This document shows positions 47,589-57,746 of a stretch of 64,000 nucleotides of DNA, piece after piece. The DNA is from Balanoglossus misakiensis. Taxonomy: Eukaryota > Hemichordata. Location: the NCBI GenBank assembly GCA_040954595.2, contig CM082590.2, positions 124,001 to 188,000 of the forward strand, read 5' to 3'. The stretch's first letter is position 1; each line of letters starts with the position of its first letter. The notes below the pieces were generated by a model that saw only the letters and a program-made list of their open reading frames with translations, ran no database searches and had not been told where the DNA came from. A program made the position numbers and the translations under genes.

Positions 47589-50500
47589 TTAGTTCCATTT
47601 TTGCAGAGCTTCCTTCACTTCTGCTTCTGCTCCACGAAAGTTGGTTCCGTTATCACTATACAGAGATGATGGTGGTCCACGGCGACTGACGAACCTCCAA
47701 ATAGCTTGTATAAATGAGTCAGTAGATAGGCTGTGAGATACTTCTATGTGGACTGCTCGCATAGCTAGACATGTGAAGATGCATCCATACCTCTTTGCTG
47801 TTCCTCTTCTCCATTTCACTAACAGAGGGCCAAAATAGTCAATGCCGACTGACGAAAAAGGCGATTCACCTGGCGTCACTCTGGATACCGGAAGGGGCGC
47901 CATAACTTGCGTACTTGGAGTTGCATTCCAACGCCTGCAGGTTATGCACTTTGCAATCACACGTCTGACAGTGGCTAGACCTCTTGTGATCCAGAACTCT
48001 TTTCTGATGAGAGACAGAACATGATTGGCTCCCACGTGACCTTCTTGCTTGTGGTAATGCCGGATTATCATCTCTGTTACATGATGACTGTGAGGTAGAA
48101 TCATTGGGTGCTTCGATGCCAGGCTTATTGGCGCGTTAATCAGTCTTCCTCCAACATGAAGTATACCTTCCATGAAGACTGGACTCAGCTTTCGGATAGG
48201 ACTGATGTATCCTTCGCTGTCTGGTTTTCCACTGGACGGTTTCACTGATGATACTTCTTTAGGAAATGCTTTCTTCTGGACCAACTTCACAATTTCTTTG
48301 GTTGCTGTAGCGAGTTCTAGCACGGTAAGAGGGCCATAGATGAGTTTGTCCTCCTTGGAATTACCATATTTGGCATACATGTATTGCTTATATCGCAGTA
48401 ACCACGCAAATGACTTCTGTAGCTGGTACCAACTGGAAAATCTGTGCAGCAAGGCCTCTAGAGGGTCTTGGTCTTCAGGACTGTTTTTCTGGAAGGTCGC
48501 ACAAACCTTTGCTTTCTTCAATTCCTTGTCATTCATCGGGATCTCTGGCAAGTCGTCTGGTTGGGTTGGCCAGCAGGACTGTGCTTGCCACAGAAAGTGT
48601 GGCCCCTGAAACCATAGTTGTACTTCCTTCTGATCGGGTTTACTAAGTTGTACTCCACGTGATGCATGATCGGCTGGATTGAGGTCGGACGGAACATGAT
48701 ACCATTGGTCTGGTGTCGTTGCATCATGAATCACCTGAAGTCTGTTTGACACGAAGGTTTGAAATCTTCTAGTCGAATTGTGGATATATTGCAATACAAT
48801 GGTGGAATCGGTCCAGAACTGTTCTCTATGGATTGGTAGTTGTAGTTCTTCTTTCAGTTGTTTGCTGATTCTCACACCCACTGTCGCAGCTGTCAGCTCT
48901 AGTCTTGGGATGGTCATGGTCTTCAAGGGGGCAACTCTTGACTTTCCCATGATTAGACAGCAGTGGATACGATCGTTGACATCTATTAAGCGTAGATACG
49001 ACGCGACACCATATCCATGTGTAGACGCATCGGAGAAGTGGTGTAGCTCCACACTTTGAACTTTTCCAAAATTCGAAGGTTTATAACATCTGGGTATTGT
49101 GATCTCTTTGAGCAATGATATTCCTTTGTACCATTTTTGCCATACATCAAGGTATTCATCCTGCACATCATCATCCCAGCTGTATCCGATTCTGCATAAT
49201 TCCTGCAGGATCTGTCTGGCTGGTAGAACGAATGGAGCAGCAAATCCAAGTGGGTCGTATATTGAAGCTACCACAGAAAGCATTCCTCTTCGCGTCAGTT
49301 TCTGCACTTCTTTGCCAATTCGAAACTTGAGAGCATCCTCCTCAACGTCCCATTGAACACCCAACGCTCGGTCTTGAGGTAGATCCTCCAGGTCCAGGTT
49401 CTTGACTGAAGGGGCTCTTTCAGTGGCTGGAATCGAGGCTAACACTTCTCTGCAGTTAGAAATCCACTTCATTAGCTGGAAGCCTCCTCGTTGCAACAAA
49501 GATGTTATGTCTCCGATGAATTTCTTCGCTTCATTGGTCGACTGAAGCGACTTCAAACAGTCATCAACATAAAAGTTTCGATAAACAGCGTCGATGATTT
49601 CTGGATCAAAATGGCACCTGTTGTCGTCTGCTGTTCTTCTGAGAGCATATGATGCGCAGCTTGGAGATGATGTAGCACCAAAGAGATGAACTAACATCTG
49701 ATGTTCTGCAGGAGGTCCTGACAAGTCACCACCAGGCCACCACAGGAATCGAAGCGCATCACAATCAGCTGGCTCGACGCGCACTTGATGGAACATTTGT
49801 TTGATGTCAGCTACCACGGCAACTGACTCTTGTCGAAATCGAAGGAGGACTCCTAATAATGAATTGGTCATGTCTGGTCCTTGCAGGAGCTGACTATTGA
49901 GAGATGTACCACCATACTGGGCTGCACAATCAAACACAACTCTGCATTTGTCGGGTTTGTGGGGGTGAGTGACCGGATGGTGAGGTAAATACCATACGGG
50001 TTTGGCTTCGGCAACTTCACTTTCATTTGGGATTCGTCTTGCGTGGCCTTGAGCAATGTAGTCTTCCATAGTTGCTGAATACTTCTCAAGAAGACTGGGA
50101 TCCCTCTGGAGACGTTTCTCGAGAGAATACAACCTCTTCTCTGCAGACTGTCTATTATTTGGTAAGGTAGGTGTATCATAGCGCCATGGAAGTTTCAGTT
50201 GATAATGCCCATTTTGTAAGCGAGCAGAATGATCCATGATGGCTTTAGCTCTTCTATCTTCAAGAGACATACATTCTTTGGTATCATATAGTGATTCAGT
50301 AAAATCAGCATTATACAGTTGTCGTAGCATTAAGGCAATGGACTCTTCATACTGCACTGGAGTTTCCAAAGTTAAGGCTTGATGCATATTCATGAAGTTG
50401 ATGTTGGCACCAGATTTCTCAGTTCCGGTCATCGGTCCGATGAGTGTCCATCCCAAAAGTGTTCGTACTGCATACGGCTGCTTTCGTCCTCCTCGTCTTT

Positions 50501-53279
50501 CTTCAAGGACCCAATGAGCTTCCGGTATGTCGTTGCCTATTAAGATGGTAACTTCTTTGTTCTTCAACTCGTCCAGCCGAACACCTTTCAAGTGAGACCA
50601 CCTCTTGGTCTCGCTGGCAGATGGAATACTTCTTTCTGTTATTGGCAGTTTGTCTGTTGTCCAAACCTTGTCGAGATGAACAACCTGGGAATCATCTAAG
50701 GATTTCAGATCAAGTTGTACTTCTAGTCCGTGTTTACGTTTCTCAGCATTCAAAGTTGACAACGTATAGTCGACTGATTTCCCTGAGATCTGTAATTTGT
50801 CTATCAGACTATCCAGACAAATTGTAGTATCAGAACCGCTGTCGATAAAGGCATACGTTTCTACTTCTGGTCCACCATTTGGACTGCTGACTTTGACAGG
50901 AACCACTTGGAAACTAATGCGAGGTCTATTGGTTCTAACAGCTCCGCAACTGGCTTTATCTGCGACCCCATAGCTTGAGTCAGAGTTTTCTGCATTCTCT
51001 CTTCTCACCAAGTGATCCGATGTGTTGGGTAGTGACGTGTAGCTTGCTGGCCGTGTACTTTGATTGACCCTTTCAGCTTGACGAGACCCTGATCGGAAAG
51101 TGGGATGTAGAAGTGGGTGGTGGCGTCTTCCACAATTGGTGATAGGACAGAACCAACCGGATTTGCAATTCCTGGCAAGATGTGAAGGAGTTATTTCTAA
51201 ACAGTTGAAACAGACATTGTATTTTCTGGCAAAATCCCTTTTTTCGTCGTATGACTTTCCAGCAAACCTCCGACATCTTTCCAGTTTGTGTTGTTCTTTA
51301 CAGAATAAGCATCCAACATCTTTGTTTGGTTTGTTGTCTATGGTGTAGGACTGAGTTCGGCGTGTTTCGGATGATTTTATTCCAACATTACCGTTACTCC
51401 CCTGTGTAGTTAGTGTTGTAACTTTCATTGATTGGTTCAGTCGGCCTTTTGTCCTTAGTTTCATGTCCTTCTCGCCGTCTGGTCTGGCGCCAATCAATTT
51501 TCCGAATCTGGTATTTGCTATTGCTGCTCTGTTCTCCAAGAAGTTCGTGAGATCCACAAACTCGGGTTCGGTTCCTGAATATATCAACTTGCCGGCTTCC
51601 TTTGCCCAATCAGCTTGCAAGTAGGTTGGTAGGCGCTTGACTATCTTTTCTAGGGTATCCATGGAATTGATATCGGCTCTGTAACTCAACATTGTTGCAC
51701 TCAGATGACAGCTCTTCATATCTCGAGCAAGTTGCATTATCTTATCTGGCTCAGACGGCTTCAGCTGTGGTCCTTTAACAACCTTGTCCATTGTAGCACG
51801 GATGACGAGATGTTTTTGACCAAAGTTCAGTTGCAAGATTTTCCTGGCTTCTGCGTAACCTTGATCCGGTGGCAAGATGACACAGTTCTTTATTGCATCT
51901 TTCGCTGGACCTTGACAATATTGAATCAGGTAGGCCAATCTGGTGTTGTCATCCTGGACTTGTCGTTCTACATTCACTTCGAAGTTCTTGATGAAGGTTG
52001 GATAAGAAACCGGGTCACCATCAAATGTCAGGTATTCACGCTTTGGCATACTGAGATTTAATGCAAGGGCTTGCATAGTTTGGTTCTGATGTTGGAGCAT
52101 GCACTCGATGATAGTCTGTTGATTTTCATGTGACTGTCCAACAGCTGATCTGTTCCCACCAACATTACCTCTATTGAGTGGTTGCCATTCTTCAGCATCA
52201 GGATTTAAGACGTGTGCAGGGTCTTCTTGCTCATGACAAACCGGCCGATTTTCCTGACCTCTCTCAGAAGATAATGGCTTTCGTTTGGTTATCTCTGGAC
52301 CAACGGATTGAAGTGGTGGATCCAAATGCTGATACGACTGGAAATATCGGTTTATCTGGTCTATATTATGGGACGCCTTCGTTCCACGGGATATGCTTGA
52401 CTTGCAATCTGATAAGTCTTCTACCATTTGGGCCTCCATTTCGGCTAGTCTCACCTTTTGTTGAGCTTCAAGGATTCTCAATTCCTGTAGTTGCTTCACC
52501 TTTTCCAATTCCAGCTGGGCTTGCAAAATATTTCGCTTGGCAATCTTCGATTCGCAGCTTTGGTTGGACGCGGAGAAGTTTTCACCTTGTCGTACTTTAC
52601 AACTTCCCTGGTCCCTCTCTGCACCAGATGTAGTTACGATTGGTTTATTTTCATGGGGGTCAGGAAAATCTTGTAGTGAATCCTTACCGTCTTCATGTAG
52701 TCGGCGTGAAACTGCACACACGTTTTCTCTAATGGGTTGGTCAATAATGGTACTTGCCGGTACATCTCCTGTGGGCTCGTTCGTAGACTTCCCGCCTTGG
52801 TACGTGATAGTTCGCCTTTGAACGACTTCTTGGGGAACTAAACCATGAGTTAACATCCAACTTCTGAGGCGCTGGTCCAAATATTCTTTTCTTCTAAGTT
52901 CTGCTTCATACTCAAGTTCACAACTTTCTCTCTCTTCGTGGAGAAGATATTGCTTGTATTCGGAGCATGAATTGTGATAGCAGCTGAACAATCTGTCCAA
53001 ATTACGACATTTACGTTGCACATCTTCGTAGTCGGTAGTGGTCATCAACAAGGCTTCTATTTCCATATAACCTCTAGTCATGTGACCACGGTAAGCAATT
53101 GCTGATCTCTTAAGTTTTTTGAGATAGTCAATTGACTTACCTTCTGCCCTCGAGTAGCTGGTCTGGTTCATCTCTTCCGATTGCTTCGAAGAAATAGAAC
53201 TACCACTACGGGACTGTTCGGCGTGGTCGGCATCTGGCGCTGTTACTAGTTGAAGATGACTACCGTCTTTCGCTGCCAT
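47589..53279 (-). CDS. gag-pol: BEL/Pao gag-pol polyprotein, ends early inside the integrase core (1896 codons)
   Basis: Starts 58 bp inside the 5' LTR. Residues ~1-600 gag-like: coiled coil ~245-290 and DUF1759-like ~410-570. Cys/His zinc-binding cluster ~657-725 (CFNCLEITPSHLARNC at 690). Aspartic protease with FIDSGSD near 812 (DUF1758-like). Reverse transcriptase ~1100-1250 with active site YVDD at 1237-1240. RNase H with acidic residues 1417 (FSDAS), 1461 (LELTAA) and 1491 (WTDS). Integrase zinc-binding HHCC ~1730-1782, then the catalytic core with Asp 1814 (GIDYFGP) and Asp 1876 (SDNGTNF). The frame stops at TAA, 20 residues past that Asp and before the third catalytic acid, so the product as encoded lacks a complete integrase. 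Gag, protease, RT and RNase H look intact. Confidence 0.93.
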   Translation of the reverse strand: MAAKDGSHLQLVTAPDADHAEQSRSGSSISSKQSEEMNQTSYSRAEGKSIDYLKKLKRSAIAYRGHMTRGYMEIEALLMTTTDYEDVQRKCRNLDRLFSCYHNSCSEYKQYLLHEERESCELEYEAELRRKEYLDQRLRSWMLTHGLVPQEVVQRRTITYQGGKSTNEPTGDVPASTIIDQPIRENVCAVSRRLHEDGKDSLQDFPDPHENKPIVTTSGAERDQGSCKVRQGENFSASNQSCESKIAKRNILQAQLELEKVKQLQELRILEAQQKVRLAEMEAQMVEDLSDCKSSISRGTKASHNIDQINRYFQSYQHLDPPLQSVGPEITKRKPLSSERGQENRPVCHEQEDPAHVLNPDAEEWQPLNRGNVGGNRSAVGQSHENQQTIIECMLQHQNQTMQALALNLSMPKREYLTFDGDPVSYPTFIKNFEVNVERQVQDDNTRLAYLIQYCQGPAKDAIKNCVILPPDQGYAEARKILQLNFGQKHLVIRATMDKVVKGPQLKPSEPDKIMQLARDMKSCHLSATMLSYRADINSMDTLEKIVKRLPTYLQADWAKEAGKLIYSGTEPEFVDLTNFLENRAAIANTRFGKLIGARPDGEKDMKLRTKGRLNQSMKVTTLTTQGSNGNVGIKSSETRRTQSYTIDNKPNKDVGCLFCKEQHKLERCRRFAGKSYDEKRDFARKYNVCFNCLEITPSHLARNCKSGWFCPITNCGRRHHPLLHPTFRSGSRQAERVNQSTRPASYTSLPNTSDHLVRRENAENSDSSYGVADKASCGAVRTNRPRISFQVVPVKVSSPNGGPEVETYAFIDSGSDTTICLDSLIDKLQISGKSVDYTLSTLNAEKRKHGLEVQLDLKSLDDSQVVHLDKVWTTDKLPITERSIPSASETKRWSHLKGVRLDELKNKEVTILIGNDIPEAHWVLEERRGGRKQPYAVRTLLGWTLIGPMTGTEKSGANINFMNMHQALTLETPVQYEESIALMLRQLYNADFTESLYDTKECMSLEDRRAKAIMDHSARLQNGHYQLKLPWRYDTPTLPNNRQSAEKRLYSLEKRLQRDPSLLEKYSATMEDYIAQGHARRIPNESEVAEAKPVWYLPHHPVTHPHKPDKCRVVFDCAAQYGGTSLNSQLLQGPDMTNSLLGVLLRFRQESVAVVADIKQMFHQVRVEPADCDALRFLWWPGGDLSGPPAEHQMLVHLFGATSSPSCASYALRRTADDNRCHFDPEIIDAVYRNFYVDDCLKSLQSTNEAKKFIGDITSLLQRGGFQLMKWISNCREVLASIPATERAPSVKNLDLEDLPQDRALGVQWDVEEDALKFRIGKEVQKLTRRGMLSVVASIYDPLGFAAPFVLPARQILQELCRIGYSWDDDVQDEYLDVWQKWYKGISLLKEITIPRCYKPSNFGKVQSVELHHFSDASTHGYGVASYLRLIDVNDRIHCCLIMGKSRVAPLKTMTIPRLELTAATVGVRISKQLKEELQLPIHREQFWTDSTIVLQYIHNSTRRFQTFVSNRLQVIHDATTPDQWYHVPSDLNPADHASRGVQLSKPDQKEVQLWFQGPHFLWQAQSCWPTQPDDLPEIPMNDKELKKAKVCATFQKNSPEDQDPLEALLHRFSSWYQLQKSFAWLLRYKQYMYAKYGNSKEDKLIYGPLTVLELATATKEIVKLVQKKAFPKEVSSVKPSSGKPDSEGYISPIRKLSPVFMEGILHVGGRLINAPISLASKHPMILPHSHHVTEMIIRHYHKQEGHVGANHVLSLIRKEFWITRGLATVRRVIAKCITCRRWNATPSTQVMAPLPVSRVTPGESPFSSVGIDYFGPLLVKWRRGTAKRYGCIFTCLAMRAVHIEVSHSLSTDSFIQAIWRFVSRRGPPSSLYSDNGTNFRGAEAEVKEALQKWN

Positions 53280-53337
53280 AGCTGGGCTTGAAAGATTTCA
53301 CTGGATCTTGCACAAGTAGTTCGAAATCCGAGAACTA
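53280..53337 (-). other. Leader and candidate primer-binding site of the BEL/Pao element
   Basis: The 58 bp between 5' LTR and gag start. Next to the LTR, the plus strand reads GTAGTTCGAAATCCGAGAAC, which resembles a tRNA T-arm and acceptor end (TTCGAA core), as expected opposite a primer-binding site. The usual TGG at the LTR border is not seen, so the primer tRNA cannot be named. Confidence 0.45.
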
Positions 53338-53962
53338 TGTAGAATCTGAAAATCCTACAGCCTATGGTCCCCGACAGATACACAACGAGATACACGTATT
53401 GTTGACCTCGTTTAATAATATAAATACGTACGGTTCTGGAAATAAATTACAGGTACAATAAATTCAAGGAAATTATAACAATGTCAAAACCGGCATAGAA
53501 ATGTTAAGCACGGCAGCAATAAATGTGTACAATACATCAAGTATTCACTAAAGAAAATAGTCAGAAATTATCTCGAAATGCAAACGTTCTGAAGTTGAAG
53601 AATATAATTCGGCAGAAAGTGCCACGTCACCATCCAGTTGTCTGCAGAGTAAAATGCCACGTCACCATCCAGTTGTCTTTAGACTAAAATAAATTCGTAT
53701 ACGACCGGAAAACAACTCACCTCGGATTGTGAAATTTCGGGGGCGATAGTTACAGCACGCTCACAACTAATTGTTAACTACAGCAAATTAGTAGGCCGTG
53801 CGGACAGGAACACAGTAGTGTTCAGTAAAACGAAAGGGAAAAACTGGCCACTGGAAGGGCCTAAGCTTAAATAGCTACGAACAATTTGCATATTAGGCCA
53901 CATCCGCGCACTAGCAGTACACCTGCTTTTTGAACAGCCAATGAGCAGAGCTTGCAGTAATA
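53338..53962 (-). repeat. 5' LTR of the BEL/Pao element
   Basis: 625 bp. No difference from the other LTR was found by eye over its whole length, which implies very recent insertion. Promoter elements could not be placed with confidence. Confidence 0.93.
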
Positions 53963-54295
53963 CCTACAAAATTGATTTACCACCTGTGCTGTCTTAAAAT
54001 GTCACTTGTCATAGAAAGCTTTATCAATTACTTCTGGAGAACAGCATTGCTGATTTTAAAAACTTGAAAACTGGTGAGAAAATTCTTGTAAACTTCTGGA
54101 ATTTTATGTTTGTGAACTACTGGTATGTAACTACAATAACAGGTTTCTTTCCTTGGGATCAGCTCACTCCATAACAATATGTTTTTGTTTTGTTTTTTTA
54201 CATCAGAAACTGAAGTCTTACAGACTTTCCATGAACAGGTTTCTGTCATTCAAAGAGTTTCTGTTTGGTGGCTGCACACCATAGTACCAACAATG
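53963..54295. repeat. Array B unit B3, right part
   Basis: Resumes with the right target duplication CCTAC and continues the third 20-bp triplet copy and the rest of the unit. Confidence 0.93.
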
Positions 54296-57200
54296 TTTAA
54301 AGTCAACACCAGCGACTACGTACGCAGGTAACAATTCAAGTTTGAGTTCAAAGCACTTGGAAAACATGGTTTGGTTGTACGTTGGTGAAGTTTCAAAGGC
54401 CGAGGATTGTCTTATGCACATGTGCCTAATTTCGTGTATACAAACATTGCATCCAATCCATATGTTCTTCAAATTTTGCATTCAAAATGTGGACTGCCTT
54501 CGCTTCCTTCCATAATTCATGCACACCGTACAAGTAGACTTAAGTTTTGTCCCTTCTTTTCACCCAATTTGCTGTCTTTTCCCGATCTCTGACATAGAAT
54601 ATGTCGCCGCCATCTTGTCTGTTGTTAGGACAGCACACTGCCTTGTGGCATTGACTGTGTACATTTTTTGTAATCAGAGTCTCTGGTTCGGCACATGTGC
54701 ATTAGATGATTGTCGCCCTTTAAACCCCGGTGAGGGGTATAAAAGACCCCCCAAATCAGTGGCGAACCTTAATGCCATTTGACTGACAACAGACAACACC
54801 AACGATCTTGGCTCTATGAAAATCGGCCCAAACAGGTCCAAGCATAAAGAATTACACCACACAACGACAGAAGTTGGCTTTATAAACACACACAGCATAA
54901 AGTTATCGACGAAAAATACACGAGCTTTTGAAACAACGATGATTTTGGGAGAAATCTGGTTTCAGTGCTTTTCAGAAGCGTCCCTGGGAAACAATAACCA
55001 CGCCATTCAAACAGCTGTCAATCGCATAGAGGTGTAAAGTGTTCAATTATTTTCTATGTACATGAGATCAATTACACAGTCATTATGCACGACGACCACT
55101 CCCAAATAAACAACTATACAAACACACGTTAATCCGAATCCCCGGTCTTTCTGTCTTTACTTTAATACAAGAGTATTTGATCTTTTGATATCAACAGATA
55201 CCAACCACCACAGCTGGCGATTTCCAACCTGTACTGGAAGGGCTGGTTGCTTTTACTTGTTGTTTCAGCATTTAACCCGGCAAACATTGGTAAGTTTCAA
55301 CTATGGACTCACATTCAATCAAATTCAATGTTCATTGCTAAGACATCATTCTGTAGATAGTGTCACATCTTGTTTTCAAAATCACAGAAATGATTTGATT
55401 TCTCTCTTTCAGGCCACAAAGCATGGGAGGAGTATCCGATGTTGAAGTGTATGATGGAAATGTGTATGACAAAGTGAGTGCCTTATTATGTATATGGAAC
55501 TTTGAGGGTGTCAGGGATTGTACTCAAAGAACTTGACTTAGAATTCAGTATAAATACATGTAGACGTGTCCCTGTCTGTATACAGACAAGACTTCACTTG
55601 TCATATCATTTGCATTTATCCCTTTATTGATTTAGCTTGCCAAAATGGAGAAACAAGATATCTTGGAGTTTGAAAGTCATTTGGCAGCAGCCTCCACTCA
55701 TATGCATATTGATGAGAGCACTAGTTTGTTGCTGGCTCAGTTAACAGGAATGGATCCACAGTAAGTTTGACTTTTTATTCAGTCAACATGCGCCCAGATA
55801 AACGATTTCACGTCTAGAAATTGGAACCTAGCACATCATAAGACCTAATTCTGTATTCTGTGGATTTTTGGACTACAGCTGGAAATTCTTGAGCGATCGC
55901 AATCTGAACATACTGAAAAGCGTACAATCCGTTGGCTATACAATTTTAACGCTGTACTGCAGTAGTGGGCCGATGATGTGATTTTAATCTACGAGTTTCA
56001 AGTCTTGTGAAATAATGTGGCCTCACATATCTATAACCCAACAAAATTGCATCTGATTTTGATATTACATGACGCTCTGTTGAGATAGTCCACTGATTCA
56101 GCACATTCTCAAAAATAGTTCTGGGCACACAGTGAAAATCTGTTTCTGTATTTTCACCAGTGAAAATACAAGCTCATATCTTCACCGTTAGAACAATAGC
56201 ACAGTGGCAAATGCAGGCGTTGCATGTATGATAAATTGACAGTCTTAGGACCATCAAAAGAGCATTTATGCACAGGGACTGTTTTGAAAGCAATGGTTCA
56301 AACAGACTTTAAAAATAAGTACCAACACATGAACACAGCTGGAATATACTGGGTTTCCAAACCCCCATTGTGGCAACCGGAATGTCTGATACCTGTCCTT
56401 GATTTCTTCCTCACAGTGGTGTTGCAAGAAGACTGCCCTCACAGGTCATGGAACAGTTGAAGAATCTCAACCAAACCTTGAAGATCGGTCATTTGCTGTG
56501 CAGAAGCTGAGGACCAGACTTCCTCCTGGATGTCATCCAACGTCAGGTAAAAATGTCAGCTTACAGCTGTTGAAAGCCAAAGACTCAAATTGAGCATTGT
56601 GGCTTTTTAGGTCCCATTGGGACCTTATAGGATTGGTTGCATCTGTATCTATCTATGTATGGATGTATGTCTGTCCGTCCGTCCACATCAAAAACGTGAA
56701 AACCACTGTGCATATCACCTCAATATTTTTATTTTGAGTCAACTGACCAATATTCAAATGTTGACAGAAATATTTTCCGATTACCAACTTCCTGAGATAG
56801 AAAATCACTCAAGTTTACAGACGTACATAATAAACGATATGCAGCCTTTAAATCCTATCATTCGGTATTTTGAGAAATTACAAAATAAAAGTTGATCCAA
56901 CAATTTTAGAATGGGTGCAATATCGTGTCTACAAACATTACGTCCAATCCAAATGTTCAGCAAATTTTGCATTTGACACATTCAAAATAGTGGACTGCCT
57001 TTGCTTCCTTCCATATTTTATGCACAGCGTATAATCAGACTTTAGTTTTGTCCTGTCTTTTCACCCATTATTTGTTCTCTTTTCCTGATCTCCGACAGAG
57101 ACTATGGTTGCCACCATCTTGTCCGTTGTTAGGACAGCATACTGCCTTATGGCACTGACTATATACAATTATTGTAACCATAGTCTCTGGTTTGGCACAT

Positions 57201-57746
57201 GGTAAATTTTATCAAAATTATTGCTGCGGGCCCTACATTTCCTTTGCAAAAGAATTAAAACTGCATTGTATAGCAAACGAAAATTCTGTAACTTCCCAAA
57301 TCCTGATCTCAGGGTTTCAACATTTCTTGGAATTTCTTGAGTTTGTAAAATTTGCTGGAAAGTACTTGATTGTCCTACAAAATTGAAATTTGTCCTACAA
57401 AATTGAAATTTATCCTACAAAATTGATTTACCACCTGTGCTGTCTTAAAATGTCACTTGTCATAGAAAGCTTTATCAATTACTTCTGGAGAACAGCATTG
57501 CTGATTTTAAAAACTTGAAAACTGGTGAGAAAATTCTTGTAAACTTCTGGAATTTTATGTTTGTGAACTACTGGTATGTAACTACAATAACAGGTTTCTT
57601 TCCTTGGGATCAGCTCACTCCATAACAATATGTTTTTGTTTTGTTTTTTTACATCAGAAACTGAAGTCTTACAGACTTTCCATGAACAGGTTTCTGTCAT
57701 TCAAAGAGTTTCTGTTTGGTGGCTGCACACCATAGTACCAACAATG
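54296..57746. repeat. Array B unit B4
   Basis: Complete uninterrupted unit of 3451 bp. Shares the AATTTCGTG variant near its start with B3. Confidence 0.94.
55214..56546 (+). pseudogene. INTS1: INTS1 four-exon fragment, copy B4
   Basis: Exons 55214-55289, 55413-55473, 55636-55760 and 56417-56546; shared TGA at 56508-56510. Confidence 0.8.

Larger units (their letters stand above)
46112..53962 (-). mobile_element. BEL/Pao LTR retrotransposon (7.85 kb, minus strand)
   Basis: Inserted in the third 20-bp triplet of B3 and absent from all other units, so its borders are exact. It is flanked by the 5-bp target duplication CCTAC (46107-46111 and 53963-53967), as is common for BEL. It has two 625-bp LTRs that look identical by eye and one long gag-pol frame between them. 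The order protease, reverse transcriptase, RNase H, integrase, with DUF1759, DUF1758 and DUF5641-like parts, is diagnostic for BEL/Pao. No envelope-like ORF is present. Confidence 0.95.

Noticed and set aside
46112-53962. Envelope-like gene that would make the element a potential retrovirus
   Set aside because: After the integrase tail only 234 bp of non-coding DNA remain before the 3' LTR, and no other long ORF exists between the LTRs.
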